Positions 21,863 through 33,430 of a stretch of DNA of 64,000 nt are shown one piece after another. Position numbers and translations under genes: made by a program. The notes below the pieces were generated by a model. That model made no database searches, was not told the DNA's origin, and saw nothing but the letters and a program-made list of their open reading frames with translations. The stretch lies in assembly GCA_013146195.2 (NCBI GenBank), contig CM028377.1:68886614-68950613 (forward strand). Reading direction: 5' to 3'. This DNA comes from Codonopsis lanceolata (Eukaryota; Streptophyta; Magnoliopsida; Asterales; Campanulaceae). Numbering within the stretch: the first letter of the stretch is position 1; every line of letters begins with the position of its first letter.

Positions 21863-22846
21863 ATGGACGTCGATTCTCGGTCTCGTACTTCTTTGCAGAA
21901 CCCTGAATCTCTATGTGGTATGGTTCTTTTCTTGTTAATTATAATCTCAAATGTACAATGTGTGTGTATGGAGAAATGAGAAAAACTAATTGAGTAATTT
22001 GTCTTTTTTTTTAAACGACAAACAGGAAAATACTCTACTTATTTTCTACATCTAATGGAGTACTATGTATAATTTCTTCATTAGTTGGGTTTTATATTGA
22101 ATTGAATATCCCGTTTCAGTTTTATGCTACTCCTAGTATTTACAAAGTAACCTCTTCAGTTTGACTTATGAAGTACTTTGTTTATTTTCTACATAGTTAA
22201 TGGACAAACAACTGCAATATATTTGTGGGTGTGTAATATTTTTGGCATTGAAACGTTCATATGGCCATGGTGAATTAGAAAGCTTGGGTGGGCACCTACA
22301 TTGTCATTCATGGGATTATGATTAGTCTTAGGGTTGCTTTGACTGGAGAAGTGCAAAGTAAATTAAGATTGTCAGATAGTTTTTTTTTTTTTTTTTTCAT
22401 TTAGCAATTTGGGAGTCTTTATACTAGGGTTATAGTTGATGTTGTACATGCTTTGTATCTTCGGGTTTATGGCTATCCCGAGATCAACCAATGGGTTATT
22501 ATACCAACATAAGTGCAATGAATGAATTTAGTATTGTTAAGTCACCTTTCATTTGATATTAACACAGGGTGTTCCTATTTGTTTTGCATTGTGTTCAACT
22601 CTTTTACTATGCTAACTATATCATTCACAAATTTCAGCAGGTGGGCCGTTAACTCTAACACATGTTCTTGGTTCAACAAAGTTGTCTTACGTTTTAGATG
22701 GGCGAACAATATCAGTTGAGCAAAAATCATTGGAGCGTGCAAAGATCATTTTTGGTCTTGTCCAATTGGGAGACTTCGAAGGTGAAGATGAAACCAATGA
22801 CAATGAGCTTAATCACTTGCTAAAGAAAATGGCTATTATGGAATAA
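21863..22846 (+). CDS. Hypothetical two-exon protein, 86 codons, unrecognised
   Basis: Exon 1 (21863..21917) encodes MDVDSRSRTSLQNPESLCG and ends at a GTATGG donor. Exon 2 begins after TTTCAGCAG at 22641 (or 22638, a NAGNAG acceptor that keeps frame) and reads GPLTLTHVLGSTKLSYVLDG then SVEQKSLERAKIIFGLVQLG. It stops at TAA 22844..22846. The same frame continues past the stop for about 40 codons as a Met/Gln-rich coiled coil (MKLRIQKMEKMMQMMQQQQ), so the stop may be a recent nonsense change in a longer protein. I do not recognise the family; Gln/Met coils are common at the ends of plant transposon proteins. The splice sites and phase agree, which favours a real former gene. Confidence 0.45.
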
Positions 22847-23392
22847 GAGATTGATAGGATGAAATTACGTATACAAAAGATGGAGAAAATGATGCAAATG
22901 ATGCAACAACAACAAATAGAAGAGATTGTGAAGATCCAAGAATATATATGCATGACATGGAACAACATACATTGATGATGCAACAACAAATGGATGAGAT
23001 GGAACAAAAGATGGTGTTCATCATATGATGCTGCAAAGATAAACTAGTTAGCATGTATTCAATCAAATACTTTTGGGAAAGATTGACGAAGTTTTAAAGC
23101 ATTTTGTATCAATGGATGTACAATGCTATGTATTGATAAATATATCAATACTTTGATATCATTAGATTGATGTATAGTTATATTTTGTGAAGGTTGTCTA
23201 GTGTTTTTGTTAGTAATTAAGATATCGATAAATATTTCAATATTTTGTTGCCACTTGATTAATGAATATTTATGTTTCTAAGGTTTGTTTTACATTTTTG
23301 TTTGTTATAACGTGTTCTTTGAATTAGTACTATGGCTATAATCTAAATGCCTAACTCGATCACATACTTTTTCTTTTAAATATTGAATGTAG
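22847..23392. other. 3' flank of the hypothetical gene
   Basis: Contains the readable coiled-coil extension to about 22973, then AT-rich DNA with a repeated ATATCGATAAATATTTCAAT-like phrase at about 23130 and 23222. Nothing else recognised. Confidence 0.4.
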
Positions 23393-23424
23393 AAGGCAGT
23401 GCGAAAAATGAATGGTTTAAACAT

Positions 23425-23531
23425 GTTTTTGTATCTAAACTTCAAACGAAGAGGGCTATGACCAAACTGATGGCTCTCACATGTTTTTAATAGTGTTACT
23501 TCACTTCTTTAGAAATTTCATGGTCCCTAGT
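23425..23531. repeat. ~180-bp tandem repeat, left part (interrupted array)
   Basis: CTTCAAACGAAGAGGGCTAT through TTACTTCACTTCTTTAGAAA and TTTCATGGTCCCTAGT matches the units at 29236..29926. The array is split by the nested insertion that starts at 23532. Confidence 0.85.
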
Positions 23532-25391
23532 TGTTGGTCCACAATGATGCTCAAATAGGCTAGAGGGGGGGGGGTGAATAGCTTATGATGCCAGTTAAAA
23601 ACTTTTCTTCTTTTACTTGTAAAGTATGGGTTTTAACGGCATAGATAGTTAACACGATGAGCATGTTTGCTGGTAACACGAAACAACAGACTTGCTCTTA
23701 GCCGAGTAATGAACTTTGCTGGTGAACTGCCAGTAAATCAAAAGCCTGTTTGAAAGGGTTTAAGCAGCGGAAATAGTAAGGCTTAGATTTAGAGAAGTCT
23801 TAAGTGTCTATACACGAATATATGATCAGAACAACAACACACGTAATCCTTCTTCCAAATGCAGATTTAGGAAATCATTAGAGAATAGCTTTTCAAAGGA
23901 TAAATCAATTTATGAAAGCTCATAGAGAGGTAAATACTGAAAGATAAATCATTTGAAAGAACATCTAAATTTATTCAAAGATAAATTACAAAATACATCA
24001 ACCTAGACTCTCTATGTAAAATTTATGTCCTCGTCGTTCCAAGCCTTAATCTTTACTTAATCATTCATAGACAAATTCTTGAGTAAAGAAGGCAATAGGA
24101 GACGAGAACGAGGAACATATATGAGAAGACATTTTTCAAGGTCGTTCAGATAAAAATTATCTGAACGAATGAGTGCAGAGCACTCGACCTTCTATGATGA
24201 TTGATTATTGCACAATCAACAACATTTGTAATAGAGTACAAATATGAATATATGAGTGCAATGTAAACAAACAGCTCTTCATTTTCCTTGGGTAACATCT
24301 GAGAATCTATCTTTAAATCGATCAAGGAGCTTGACTTCTAACTTTAGGAAAAAAGTCCTGAAGCTCTGTTAGAAGCTGAGTTCTTCGAAGAAGGATGAAG
24401 AGCTCAAATCAAGAACTGAGTTCTTGAACCCAGACGTCGATCTCTGTCTATAGAAATTTCTGATCTCTTCTTCTTCTTTATTACTTTTTCTTCTTAATAA
24501 TCCACAGAGAGTGTTTTGCTAAGGTCTGGCCGTTTGCTCGTTGTAATCTTCTATGAAGATCTGAGATGCGTTGGTGAAGACGATATCTTTGAAGATCTCA
24601 CAGTTCTTGACAAAAAGATTCTTGTTACAAGTGTCTTGAATTCACGAATAAATTCGTTCGTCAAATTCAATTATGTTGTTTGAAGAGAATGAAGAATTTC
24701 TTTTATAGACCGGGGAGTTTTTTGATCGTTGAGATCTGTTGATAGATTTTTGTATCCGTTGAATGATTTGTCTTGAGAACTGATGGATAAAGATGTGGCT
24801 CGATAGATCTTTAGCTGTTGGGTAAAAGACTTCATTCTTTAGATCTCCGAACTATTACCCTGTCAGGCTTTATGATAAGTCGCTGAAGGATAAGTCTGAT
24901 TCATTGATGCACTGTCAGGTGGTCTGTTCGATAAAATAGATTTTTTTGATTTTTTAAAACCACGAGAGAGAGAGAGAGAGAGAGTCTTGCAGCATCAGGG
25001 ATGTCAGGCTTCATAAAGATTTGAATGACTTTAAGGCTTGAACATTTTTATCTTGTCTTGATCTACTGCAGTCTCGTCTATTTGTAGCACGTGCAGATCC
25101 AAGTTTGCTGGTGAGATGTTCAATCCCGAGGAGTCAGTCTTCTGCAAGAGATAACTGCTGGTTATTGGTTACGGTATGAACATTCAAACCATAGTAAGTC
25201 TGATGGTGGCATGTCTTCAGAGTATTCTGTGGTACACATGATGAGTCTGCTGGTGACGAGTCTTTAGAAGACCTTTGACGCTATAGCAAGTCTGCTAGTG
25301 GCGAGTCTTCAAAGTATCCTTTGGTGCACATGACAAATCTGCTGGTGACGAGGCTTTAGAAGACCTTTGATGCTACAACAAGTCTGTTGGT

Positions 25392-26590
25392 TGATAGATG
25401 TGTTTTATACGCATCTATTATGTATATATTCCTACTTAGATTGTGCTTTTATGCGAGTTTCTAAAGCTATTGATATGTGTTTTAGTGTTTTTATGAGTTT
25501 CGGGTTAAAGTTGAGAAAAAGGATGAATTTCGGGCTATTCTGCATTAATATGAAGTTTCCAGGGATCTGATTGCAAACTGCTGAAGAAAGAAGGTCCAAA
25601 AGCTTAAAGAAGGCTTGAGCGCTCGCTCAGCTTAAGGCTTGGGCGAGCGCGCAAAAAGCAGTAGCAAGAATCCGAAGAAAAGCCCTAACACTACAGCTTT
25701 AGGGATCCGGAAAATTAGAGTTTTAGAGGTCATTCTTGAGCACTCTCAAGACGAGAAACACTTTGTATTCAGATTTTATTCCGATTGTTGAAGATTGATG
25801 ATGTTTACTTTCATTCATATGATGTGTTCATCGCCTGTGATGAACTAACCGTTCCATTCTAGGGATTGGAGGTAACTTTGTATCAAGTTTTATGTGTTAA
25901 TATAATTTCATTCTATCATATTATTGTTTATCATATTAGATTATAATTGGTCTGCATTGAATTTATCACATAATGGTTGCATAAGTGAATGTGTAGGCTC
26001 TTGGGTATGATGAACTGCACGATCCGAATGCATAAGTCATACACTGTCCAACCTAATTGATAAATAGGTCTCTCTGATTCCCGATCGTAGGTAAAGGAGT
26101 AGATCTAGGTTCGCATTGTGTGGGGAGTACATAGTTGACTCCTTTTCACTTTAGTTCTTCGAGTACTTAATGGACTCTTAATTACTGTGTGGCCGGATTA
26201 AGAAAGCACAGCCAAAGCATAGTACTAAGGATTGCAAATCTCGATCCCTAAGTCTAATCCTTTACCTAGAGAACGAATCCATAATTGATAGATATTTTAT
26301 AACCAATACACATAAAAGACGATACAAGTGAATCTCAATTCCTAGATTCTTCTCACCCATAAACTTTCATTTTATTTATGTTTCCTGCTAGTTAATTTTT
26401 TATTATTTGTAATAGTTAAATTTTATAGTTTAAAGTATTTCAAAACAAAACCTTTTTTTTATTTAATTGCATTTTAAATTAGTTTAGATAAATCCCTTTT
26501 TAATTTCCTTCTCTCTGTGGTTCGACCCTTGCTACCATCTTTCTATTCAACAATAGTCTTGTACACTTGCAAGGTAATTTTGACACATCA
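25392..26590. mobile_element. Nested solo LTR 1, probably Ty3-gypsy, 1199 bp
   Basis: Starts TGATAGATGTGTTTTATACG and ends AATTTTGACACATCA. The flanks TTGGT (25387..25391) and CTGGT (26591..26595) match at four of five bases. The GC-rich GAGCGCTCGCTCAG / GGGCGAGCGCGC stretch and the TTCGACCCTTGCTACCATC end are like gypsy (Tat/Athila-type) LTRs. No internal region, so a solo LTR inserted in the outer copia LTR. Confidence 0.75.
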
Positions 26591-26813
26591 CTGGTGTTGG
26601 TGCATATGAATTGCTAGTCTGTTAATCATCATGAAGAAGGTAGGACTAGATTAGGACAACCTAACCTAAAACCTATGTGTTGTCAAACAAGCTGCCACAC
26701 TAACCGGTACACAGACCTTTTAGCCACTTGTTATGACACACAGTAATGGGACACAAGCAAATCAAACTATTCAGAATATGCAAAGTGATAAGTTATTTAT
26801 CAAGGAACATATT

Positions 26814-27416
26814 TGTGGGTGCCCTGAGATGCGACCCGCGCCCCGCGCTCCCTTGGTTAGGGGAATGCGGCGTGCGGATGCGGACATCATGCTTTCCATT
26901 CCATCATCCCTTGTTTAGGGGAAGACGAAATTAAAAATGCGTAAAGAGTGTTGTCAAAAAGCGCATTGAATACGCCTCGGTCACTTCAATGAATTTTTTG
27001 GTCCGTTATGGGAGCTATGGGTTTTCTGTGTCAGGTTATCCCCTTTTTAGGGGATAACAAGATACATTAAAGCATCACCCTTTCATTTAGGGGTGTAAGT
27101 GGTTCGGTTTGGTTTGGTTTATGCCAAAACCACAAACCGAACCGCCTCCTAGTGGTTTCAAAAATCTCAAACCGAACCGAACCGAACCACTCGGTTTGGT
27201 TTGGTTTGGTTCGGTTTTGTGGTTTATATAAATTATTTTTAATGAAATTAACCAACATTAAAATAATATTTTAATTTGGAATTAACATCAAAATTAGGAA
27301 ATGATCTACTAACAATAAATTATCATAAATAAAACAATACAAATTCTAAAATAAACACAAACAATGGAAGAAATAATAGTTCTCCAATAATCAAGATTTT
27401 GTTTGATTTAGTATCC

Positions 27417-27462
<46 letters not shown>

Positions 27463-29224
27463 ATGTTCGAAATCGTTAATGAATGTAATATAATATATAT
27501 TATATAATAAATAAATAAAAATATATAGGTGGTTTGGTTCGATACCAAAAACCGTGAACCGAACCGAACCGCGTGGTTTTCCAATTCTTGAAACAGAAAC
27601 CAAACCGTCTACGACCAAAACCGAACCAAACCGACTGGTTTGGTTTGGTTTAGTTCGATTCTGTGGTTCGGTGGTTCCGATTTACACTCCTACTTTCATT
27701 CACATCGTCCCTTGTCTAGGGGAAAATGAAAAGTGCAAGAAAGGATGTTGTGGGCCCCACTACAGACTTTATGAAAATTGTCTTATGGCCTATTTCGGAT
27801 CACTATGAGTGCTTTGGGTTTTCTATATCAAGTTATCCCTTTTTTAAGGGATACCAGGATATAAGAATACATCACCCTTTCATTCCCATTCTCCCTTTTT
27901 TAGGGAAAAACAGAAAAGTGCAAGAAAGGAATGTTGCGATGCCCCCACTGCGATCCAAAATGTTTTAATAGAGTCACCATCTTTATTTTGAGGAAGAAAT
28001 AAAGAAAAACCAAAAAAAGAAAACCAGAGATTGCAAAAACGGGTTCGAAGGCTAACTTACGAGTTGGGAAGGTGCTAGGCACCCAACTCGCCCTTTCGGT
28101 CTCAAAAGCGGTTTTTGGCTAAAGTATGCTTTTTGTTATATTTTTCTAGCAAATAAATAATGCATTAAAAGACAGAAAAGAAAACAAATACATCCATATT
28201 TACATTATTTACGGACTTGCAGCCGCCTCCTTCCAATAATTACAAATATACTTAAAAATATTTGGTCATAATAATGACTCTTTTTAAAGCTATTTTCTAA
28301 AATAATCCGAGCAGCACAACAACTTATATTTTTACATTGGGCCGGATGGAAAATAGCTTTTTATAAATAAACGCCCTTAAAGGCTCACCTTTTAGAGCGT
28401 GGTGTGCTCGCTCTGTCTTTCTCGGGAGAGAGAGTCTTTTTTTTTGCTTTGCTGCTTCTGCGTTCGCGGCGTAATGCTTCGAAAGTTGCTTTTGGGACCC
28501 GTGAAGCAGCGAGCAACCGCTTGCTTTTTTCTTCTTTGCTTATTTGCTTCGACGAAATCGAACAAAGGGCTTGTTTTTGGCTGATTTGACCTTTTTACTC
28601 GGGCAGAGCAACGGCTCTTTCCGAGGTTTTTGGATCGGGGAAATAGGGTGGATACCTAGCTGGGGGGCTAAGGATCAGTTTGACCAGTTGGATTTTCTTT
28701 TGGAGGAGTTTTGGCAGGGCTTCGAGGCTTTATAGGAGAGGGGAACTCACTATCGCTCGCGATCGCTCACTATTCTAACAGCGTAACGAGAACGCTGAAA
28801 GCTTGGGAGTATTTTCGGTGTGCTGAAAGCGAACCCCGGGACCTTTATTTATAGGCTGGGAAAGGGACATCAAGGGAATTACTTTTCCTCTCTTTATGCT
28901 TCGTTTCCTTGTACAGAATGCCGGAAGAATTGCACATTACGCGAACTGTAGCACTTCTGTAACAAGTCTGGGCTGCACTGTAGCAAAGTTGGGCGCGGCC
29001 ATAAGGCTATTTGGGTGCCGCGCCAAGCTCCCCTTTAGGCAGCGCCAACTGTTCAAACTCCAGCCTATTTTTGACACTTTAGTCCCTGCATTTTACTGTT
29101 TTACGCATCCTGCTTTGTCTTTTGAATTTTTAATCCATGTAACTTGACATTTGTTAAGTTTTAACAGGTCTTGATATCGCATGCCAGAGTTACATACCAG
29201 GGGTACGAAATTAGGGTGTCTACA
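26814..29224. mobile_element. Nested solo LTR 2, probably gypsy Tat/Ogre-like
   Basis: Begins TGTGGGTGCCCTGAG and ends AGGGTGTCTACA. The 5-bp duplication ATATT lies at 26809..26813 and 29225..29229, exact. It contains two to three ~190-base internal repeats (each with TCCCTTGTTTAGGGGAA and GTTATCCC..GGGATAAC) and the phrase GGGAAGGTGCTAGGCACCC seen in Tat/Ogre-type LTRs. The hAT MITE at 27088 is inserted inside it. A TGTAGACA/TGTGGGTG end pairing supports LTR ends. Confidence 0.75.
27088..27692. mobile_element. hAT-type MITE, 605 bp
   Basis: The ends TAGGGGTGTAAG and TTTACACTCCTA are inverted, with an exact 8-bp target duplication CTTTCATT (27080..27087 and 27693..27700), the hAT hallmark. 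Subterminal GGTTCGGTTTGG/CCGAACCGAACC repeats are typical of this common plant MITE group. It includes an (AT)n run at 27421..27458. Confidence 0.9.
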
Positions 29225-29235
29225 ATATTCCAACA

Positions 29236-29926
29236 CTAGTATTTTTTTTTTTTTTTGCCATTTTGACCTTAAAAGCAAGAAGTACTCATTTGAAGGTACT
29301 AAATTGACTAATTTAGTCAATTTTGGTTCTAAAATTCAAACGAAGAAGGTTATGACCAAACCGTTTGCTCTATCATGTTTCTAATGGTGTTACTTCACTT
29401 ATGTAGAGATTTCATGGTCACTAGTTTCTGTTTATTCATTTTTTTGCCTTAAGAACGGAAATCACTCATTTAAAGGTACTAATTTGGCTAGTTTAGTCAT
29501 TTTCCGTCCTAAACTTCAAACGAAGAAGGTTATGACCAAACCAATATCTCACATGTTTCTAATGATGTTACTTCACTTCTGTAGAGATTTCATGGTTTCT
29601 AGTTTCTATTTAGTCATTTTTTACGTTAAAAACTAGAATTACTCATCTAAATATACTAAATCGACTAGTTTAGTTATTTTTCCTCCTAAACTTCAAACGA
29701 AGAAGGTTATGACCAAATCGATTTCTCTGTCACATTTCTAATAGTGTTACTTCACTTTCGTAGAGATTTCATGGTCTTTAGTTTTCTGTTTAGTCAATTT
29801 TTTTTCCTTAAGAATGGAAATTATTCACTTATTTGTAATAACTTGACTAGTAACTTATTTTTTTCTTGTAAATTTGAAACAGAGAAGGGTATTGAAAAAT
29901 CAATTCATCTAGCATGTTTACAATAG
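29236..29926. repeat. ~180-bp tandem repeat, right part, four units
   Basis: CTTCAAACGAAGAAGGTTAT-type cores occur at about 29335, 29515, 29690 and (diverged) 29871, spaced 175-181 bases. Each is followed by TTACTTCACTT.TGTAGAGA and TTTCATGGT..CTAGTTT. The first part at 23425..23531 belongs to the same array. Confidence 0.85.
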
Positions 29927-30117
29927 TTTTTGATAAGACAAAATGCATATTTGGGCCACTGTACTTTCCAAAAAATTACAATTAGGCCACTGAGACGTTA
30001 AAATTTTCGAGATGACCACTGTACCAGACTTATCTTGCACGTTAACCCCTTTTTTGGATGGACGTTAAGTTTGGACGTTAACTTAGGTTAAATACACATT
30101 TTTCCCTCATCTTCATC

Positions 30118-30900
30118 TTCTCCAAAAAAAAAATCCAAATTCAAAAATCTCAGATCTAAGTTTGTGTTGTTACTCATCTGCAATAGTCCTCCAAAATGCT
30201 CACTCGTTTTTTTGAATACAATCTCATCCCCCCTCTCTCTATCACACACAAAAACTATTTCTCTCAGTAAACTACAGAGAATATCTTAAGTTTAGGGGAA
30301 GAATCATTCATAACCATCCAAAATCTCAAATTCAAAATATAAAATCTCGTATCCAAAGCAAAATTGGAAGATCTTACTTGAAATGCACACTAGGGGTTTC
30401 CAATTTCGAGCCCTAGGCTTGGTTTTGCAGAGATTTCACGAAGAGGTAAAGATCGAATTTATAGATGGCGGAGGAAAACGACACTGGAGCTACGAAAAAG
30501 TAGCTATGCGAAAGATGCTAAAGGGCCCTTAGGTTTTTTGAAAATCTGAAAATTCTACTTACCCTATCACCGCCCGCCAACAGGCGAGAGCCACTTCCCA
30601 TTTTTTTGAATTTTGATTGGAACTAGTAAGATTGAAGGAGGACAGAGACGAGAAATGGAGGGAGGTGGTAGATGAGGGCCGTCGATTGGCTAGAAACGAA
30701 AAAGCTTTATGGATGTCTCCGTCGGATCTGAGACGAGAGTGAACTCCCTGTAAAACTGAACCCGTATTATGGTTTCACTCCAAATATAAACCCTAGATCA
30801 CATAGTCGAGGTGTGTGTAAAACAATCACTAAACCCTTTTCGCATTTCTTTTTCTAAATCTCTCTCCCACCTCTTTGGTTTTTAGCAAACTCTAACAACT
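30118..30900 (+). other. Captured upstream DNA inside the Pack-MULE
   Basis: Less AT-rich than the flanks, with a short start (MAEENDTGATKK then stop at about 30464) and CT-rich leaders. This suggests that at least one more gene's 5' region is present besides the PPR piece. Source gene not identified. Confidence 0.4.
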
Positions 30901-31257
30901 ATGGTGAATCTCTCTCTCTCTCTTAACTTCATTGATGTCTTCAAAATTAATCTCGTTCCTCGCCTTGGGTTATGTTGGTTGTATTCAAAATTCAGAGCGA
31001 TTTCATTAGCGCATAAAGTGTTTGAAGAAATTCCTTATAGGAATGTGGTTTGTTATACAAGTTTTATTACTGGGTATTGTAGTAATGGACTTATTGATGA
31101 GGCTCATCAAGTATTTGAGGATAGGCCTATCAAAAATGATGTGTCGTATAGTGCAATGATATTTGGGTTTGTTCAGAGCGAATGTTTTAATGTCGGGAGG
31201 GTTGCTCTTGTTAACTACGACAAGGACCATGGCAAGCTTCGTCGTCATCGACCTTAA
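30901..31257 (+). pseudogene. Captured pentatricopeptide-repeat gene fragment
   Basis: A 118-codon frame. The middle encodes two PPR units: AHKVFEEIPYRNVVCYTSFI and AHQVFEDRPIKNDVSYSAMI, of the PLS type typical of organelle RNA-binding proteins. Real PPR proteins carry ten or more units, so this is a short piece. The last ~20 residues (NYDKDHGKLRRHRP) are not PPR-like and lead into the right inverted repeat. A TATAAA at 30785..30790 and a CT-rich leader precede the ATG, so promoter and 5' leader seem to have been carried along. Whether it is transcribed cannot be judged. Confidence 0.8.
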
Positions 31258-31448
31258 TAGGGTACTGATGAAGACGAGGGCAAAATAGGTATTTAACCTA
31301 AGTTAACATCCAAACTTAACGTCCATCCAAAAAAGGAGTTAACGTGCAAAGATAAGTTTGGTACAGTGGTCATCCCGAAAATTTTGACGTCTCAGTGGCC
31401 TAATTGCAACTTTTTGTAAAGTACAGTGACCCAAAGTTGTGTTTTACC

Positions 31449-32159
31449 TTTTTGATAACTTTCATAATGTTTGGAACTTCCAGCGTTGCCTATTGGAGAA
31501 GAAACCGAGAAGAAAGATAAAAAGATTGATAAAAATAGAATGCATAAATTGTGTGCAGATAGCTATGATACCTTGTACGAAAAATATCTTATCTTACTCC
31601 ACAGAGCTCGAAATGACAAAAAGATTTCCCCCCTTAAACTAGACTCATGTATCTTTCCAATGCATATAGCCACACCTTGCAGAACTCCTTGAGTCGATAC
31701 ATTAAATTTTTTTTTTTTGGATAAAATATAGTTCTACACTTTCTAGACAATAGATGAAAATCTGTTTCTGCACATTTTGGACAATATCTACATTTAACTC
31801 CATTTCTCAACTACCACACAAGTGTTTCGTGGATTCTATTGCATAAGGCACTCCAATGTCAACAACAATCAAAAGCACAAAAGTAGAATTCCAAATACAA
31901 TCTCATATTAAAAACCATATATTCGACTTTTAACATCTTGCATCATTAAGATATATATTCACATATTATAACCTTTTCTTACACAGTACATCAAAAGTAG
32001 CCCATCAAAAACATCTTATACAAAAGTTATGTCATTGCTATACAACTTTACAAACTTTATAACAAAACCTTGAACATAGATGCACCATCTTAACAACAAA
32101 ATCTAATACTCCATCAAAAGCTACCATAATTTTTCTTGGGTCTCTATTGGCGTAGATGT
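31449..32159. other. Spacer without recognised genes
   Basis: Frames at 31439..31692 are open for up to 73 codons but show no known motif. The rest is AT-rich. Confidence 0.35.
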
Positions 32160-33430
32160 TCTTTTACTTTCTCTACAAAATCAAAGCCACATGCCCATAA
32201 CCTACTTGAAGAGGCAGTTCACCATTTTGTTCCAACCTCTGCTTACCTATATGTTTCAGTTTGTAGGTGTTGCCTCCAAGAGAATTCATCACTTCCACCA
32301 TGCATAATTGTAAAGACACAAAAACCCGATTGAGACAGTGCAAAGATAAATCATCATAAGACTTTTCAACTGTTGCAACCAATTGGTCAATTATTGATGG
32401 AACACTTTCATGTTTAAGAGATTGAATTGATAGAAGGAACCAAGGTCCAATACATTCAAGTCAGGGCTGTTTGAAGGCTGAAAAGTTAGTCGAATATCGA
32501 ATCCATCTCTAGAAGTTGCTTTAGAAAATTGACTATCGCTGGGATCAATGTGTGGTTTCGCATTGTCTTGTTGAATGAAAATTGTTCTCAATCCATGTGA
32601 AGGCCATTTTTCTCGAATAGTCGGAGTAATTGAAATTTTATCAATCAAATAAGCTCGAGTAACATCTTTTTTGATTGATAAGATTGACTTTGTTTCCATT
32701 GTTCCAGCTACTCGATTCTTGCTATTTCGCTTGGCCAGTTCCTTGAAAGAGAAAGGAAAGATTCCAAAATTTTCAGAAAATTGTAAATTGTCGGACGAAT
32801 CAAATCGAGGACGAGCTGTGGCAATAATAAATATTGCCTTGTCGATAATTTTTTTACTTTTGCATGTTCGTTGAGGATCCTCCTTATCAGGAAGAAGGTA
32901 GTACTTCTGTGTAGTTCTTGACATATAAAACCACTTCTCGTCGATATGTACATAATCGAACATGTCACAAACATTGGATTGGTACTTAAACTTCTTGGAT
33001 CAAACATTGAGAGACAGAACTCTAACCTTGATTTCTTGTTAGCCTCTGTTAGATAAGGCTTTAATGTACTTGAATAAGATCGAATCTTGCCTGTTTTGAT
33101 CAACTTATATAATGTTGTTTGTGAAACACCCAAACACTTGGCTAATGATCGAATGTTTGTACGTTGACTCTTCGGAATTTTGGCCATCATACTTAAATCG
33201 ACTTGAACTTTTTTTCGTCCTACCCTTTTCAGCATCCTCGATGATATGTCAACAACTGACCCATTCACTAATTGACCTTTTGCTAGATTCCAAATTCGGC
33301 CAATGGTTCTTTTTGTAACACCGAATTGGGAATGAATTCGCGGCCTCCATGATTGAGCCTTTTTTCACTTGTCCGTTATTGCTTTCTCTGAGTAACATCT
33401 CAAAAATTTCTTGTCGTTGAATATTAGAAA
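32160..33430 (-). pseudogene. Plant mariner-like (DD39D) transposase, frameshifted
   Basis: Minus-strand blocks in changing frames cover the whole protein. The N-terminal part has SNIQRQEIFEMLLRESNNG, a helix-turn-helix (RSLAKCLGVSQTTLYKLIK) and KPYLTEANKKSRLEFC. The catalytic part has VHIDEKWFYM (first Asp), IFIQQDNAKPHI (second Asp) and SNSPDLNVLDLG (third Asp), with 39 residues between the last two as in plant mariner elements. The C-terminus continues as VMNSLGGNTYKLKHIGKQRL near 32290-32230. At least three frame changes (near 33340, 32980 and 32390) make it inactive. One TIR-like sequence, CCCTCCGTTTTCAAAATATT on the minus strand, lies at about 33787..33806; the other end was not found. 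Confidence 0.88.

Larger units (their letters stand above)
23532..29235. mobile_element. Solo LTR, copia-like, broken by two later LTR insertions
   Basis: Ends are perfect inverted hexamers TGTTGG (23532) and CCAACA (29230..29235), flanked by the 5-bp duplication CTAGT at 23527..23531 and 29236..29240. Near the start comes GAGGGGGGGGGGTGAATAG, common in SIRE-type copia LTRs. Removing the two inner insertions leaves about 2.1 kb without coding, PBS or PPT, so it reads as a solo LTR. Parts with repeated TCTGCTGGTGACGAG-like phrases lie at 25220-25380. A GA run sits at 24966..24983. Confidence 0.8.
29937..31448. mobile_element. Pack-MULE-like element carrying a PPR gene fragment, 1512 bp
   Basis: Long terminal inverted repeats of about 180 bases (29937..30117 and 31266..31448) share TTGGGCCACTGTACTTTCC-type ends and GATGGACGTTAAGTTTGGA. 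An exact direct repeat TTTTTGATAA flanks the element (29927..29936 and 31449..31458), matching the 9-10 bp duplications of Mutator-like elements. It has no transposase; the interior holds a PPR fragment and other gene-like DNA. It is inserted at the end of the 180-bp tandem array. Confidence 0.88.

Noticed and set aside
23190..23560. Direct repeats considered as a CRISPR-like array
   Set aside because: Eukaryotic DNA; repeats are ~180-bp satellite units without spacers.
27554..27808. 84-codon plus-strand frame
   Set aside because: Crosses the right end of the hAT MITE; composed of its CCGAACCGAACC repeats.
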